Assembly: GCA_021463315.1 (NCBI GenBank)
Contig: JAJTXO010000057.1
Span: 1 to 12,669 of the forward strand
Source of the DNA: Caldilineales bacterium
GTDB lineage: Bacteria > Chloroflexota > Anaerolineae > JAAEKA01
DNA length: 12,669 nucleotides
Reading direction: 5' to 3'
Part shown: piece by piece, positions 12,176-12,669 of the stretch
Layout: every line of letters begins with the position of its first letter
Numbering within the stretch: position 1 is the stretch's first letter
Position numbers and translations under genes: made by a program
The notes under the pieces: generated by a model
The model's database searches: none
What the model saw: the letters and a program-made list of their open reading frames with translations, nothing else
What the model was told of the DNA's origin: nothing

Positions 12176-12669
12176 ATGAGCAAGAAAACAAAAACCCTGT
12201 TCAGCGCCAGCCTGGCCGCGCTGTTGTTGGTGGGTTTGCTGGCCGGCGCTGCGCTGGCTCAGGGGCAGATGCCCTGGCGCTCCGGCAGCAATTGGGGCCA
12301 AGGCATGATGGGCAACGGCAACTGGAGCCAATCTGCTCCGACTGACTGTGGTTCTGACATGATGGGCGGCGGCTTCTGGAATGGTGTCAGAGGTATGATG
12401 GGTCGTTTCGGCATGGGCATGATGGGTGGCCATGGCTGGGGTCCAGGCGCGATGGATCCCTCGCAGTGCCCGCTGTGGGGTCAGGCCAATCCCACGGGCC
12501 AGTCGTTGACTCTGGATGACGCCCAGGCGGTTGCCGGGCAATACCTGAGCGCTTACGGCAACACCGATTTGGAGATCGCCGAGATCATGCAGTTCAGCAA
12601 CAACTTCTACGTCGAAGTTCACGAAGCGAGCACTGGCATTGGGGCCATGGAACTGCTGATCGATCCCGT
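12176..12669 (+). CDS. Exported Met/Gly-rich protein with PepSY-like region, partial
   Basis: The frame runs from ATG 12176 to the window edge without a stop (164 codons seen). GGAGG lies five bases before this ATG; an ATG one codon earlier is too near the site. The first 28 residues form a signal peptide (MSKKTKTLFS, hydrophobic core, ALAQG). Residues 30-93 are rich in Gly, Met, Trp and Asn, with repeated MMG words and Cys58; Cys98 follows. Residues from about 110 (SLTLDDAQAVAGQYL, then FYVEVHEASTGIGAMELLIDP) look like a PepSY-like small domain. Met clusters in exported proteins often bind Cu(I) or other soft metals. It lies after a 367-base gap rich in inverted repeats and may have its own promoter. 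Metal handling is inference. Confidence 0.8.
   Translation, partial: MSKKTKTLFSASLAALLLVGLLAGAALAQGQMPWRSGSNWGQGMMGNGNWSQSAPTDCGSDMMGGGFWNGVRGMMGRFGMGMMGGHGWGPGAMDPSQCPLWGQANPTGQSLTLDDAQAVAGQYLSAYGNTDLEIAEIMQFSNNFYVEVHEASTGIGAMELLIDP

Noticed and set aside
12140..12622. A 160-codon minus-strand frame at the right end
   Set aside because: Opposite to the signal-peptide Met-rich frame, which has a good ribosome site; the His/Ala-rich translation is a shadow of the Met/Gly codons.

Overview
The window looks like a high-GC chromosome segment from the Chloroflexota (Anaerolineae/Caldilineae-like). This is an inference from the large extracytoplasmic protein with Thr-Pro linkers and a C-terminal lamin-tail-like domain, the overall protein style and the base composition. 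No rRNA, tRNA or CRISPR array is visible.

Left part (1-3322): a large secreted-type multidomain protein (glycoside-hydrolase-like barrel, Thr-Pro linkers, DNRLRE-like domain, lamin-tail-like C-terminus) is read leftwards and followed by a strong hairpin. Its 5' end is broken: the likely ancestral reading frame continues upstream past an in-frame TAA. Next to it are two decayed pieces: the 3' end of a possible glycosyltransferase, and an IS3-type transposase OrfA relic with one internal stop. This is a scarred junction between the old genome and the gene cluster on the right.

Main part (3323-11808): a dense thiol/sulfur/metal-type cluster. A leftward ArsR regulator with a Cys-x-Cys sensor site faces a long rightward series: lipoyl H-protein-like carrier, DGC-family Cys protein, DGC protein with an extra C-terminal Cys domain, OsmC-like protein, thioredoxin-fold protein (CNNC), PIG-L/LmbE deacetylase, AhpD-like CxxC protein, TauE/SafE permease, second thioredoxin-fold protein (CFTC), FmdE-like protein with zinc ribbon, 4Fe-4S protein, glutaredoxin-like protein (CxxS), membrane thioredoxin-VKOR fusion, and a second ArsR regulator. 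Short gaps, overlaps and good Shine-Dalgarno sites argue for a few co-transcribed blocks. Nearly every protein carries a redox or metal-binding cysteine motif, and the set includes one permease and one extracytoplasmic disulfide-forming module. My inference is a metal(loid)- or reactive-sulfur-responsive system that moves sulfur or electrons over protein thiols (lipoyl, CxxC, Fe-S) and handles or exports a sulfur compound. The exact substrate cannot be read from sequence.

The wider gaps in and after the cluster (4818-4992, 6209-6330, 7410-7503, 11809-12175) each hold a different long imperfect inverted repeat. The gap 6586-6692 holds a terminator-like hairpin instead. The two ArsR proteins have nearly the same DNA-recognition helix but different sensor cysteines, so they may read the same operators in response to different signals. 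Dyads suited to ArsR binding lie in the divergent promoter region 3701-3972.

Right end (12176-12669): the start of an exported Met/Gly-rich protein with a PepSY-like region, cut by the window edge. Met-rich exported proteins of this look often occur in copper or metal contexts, which fits the neighbourhood.
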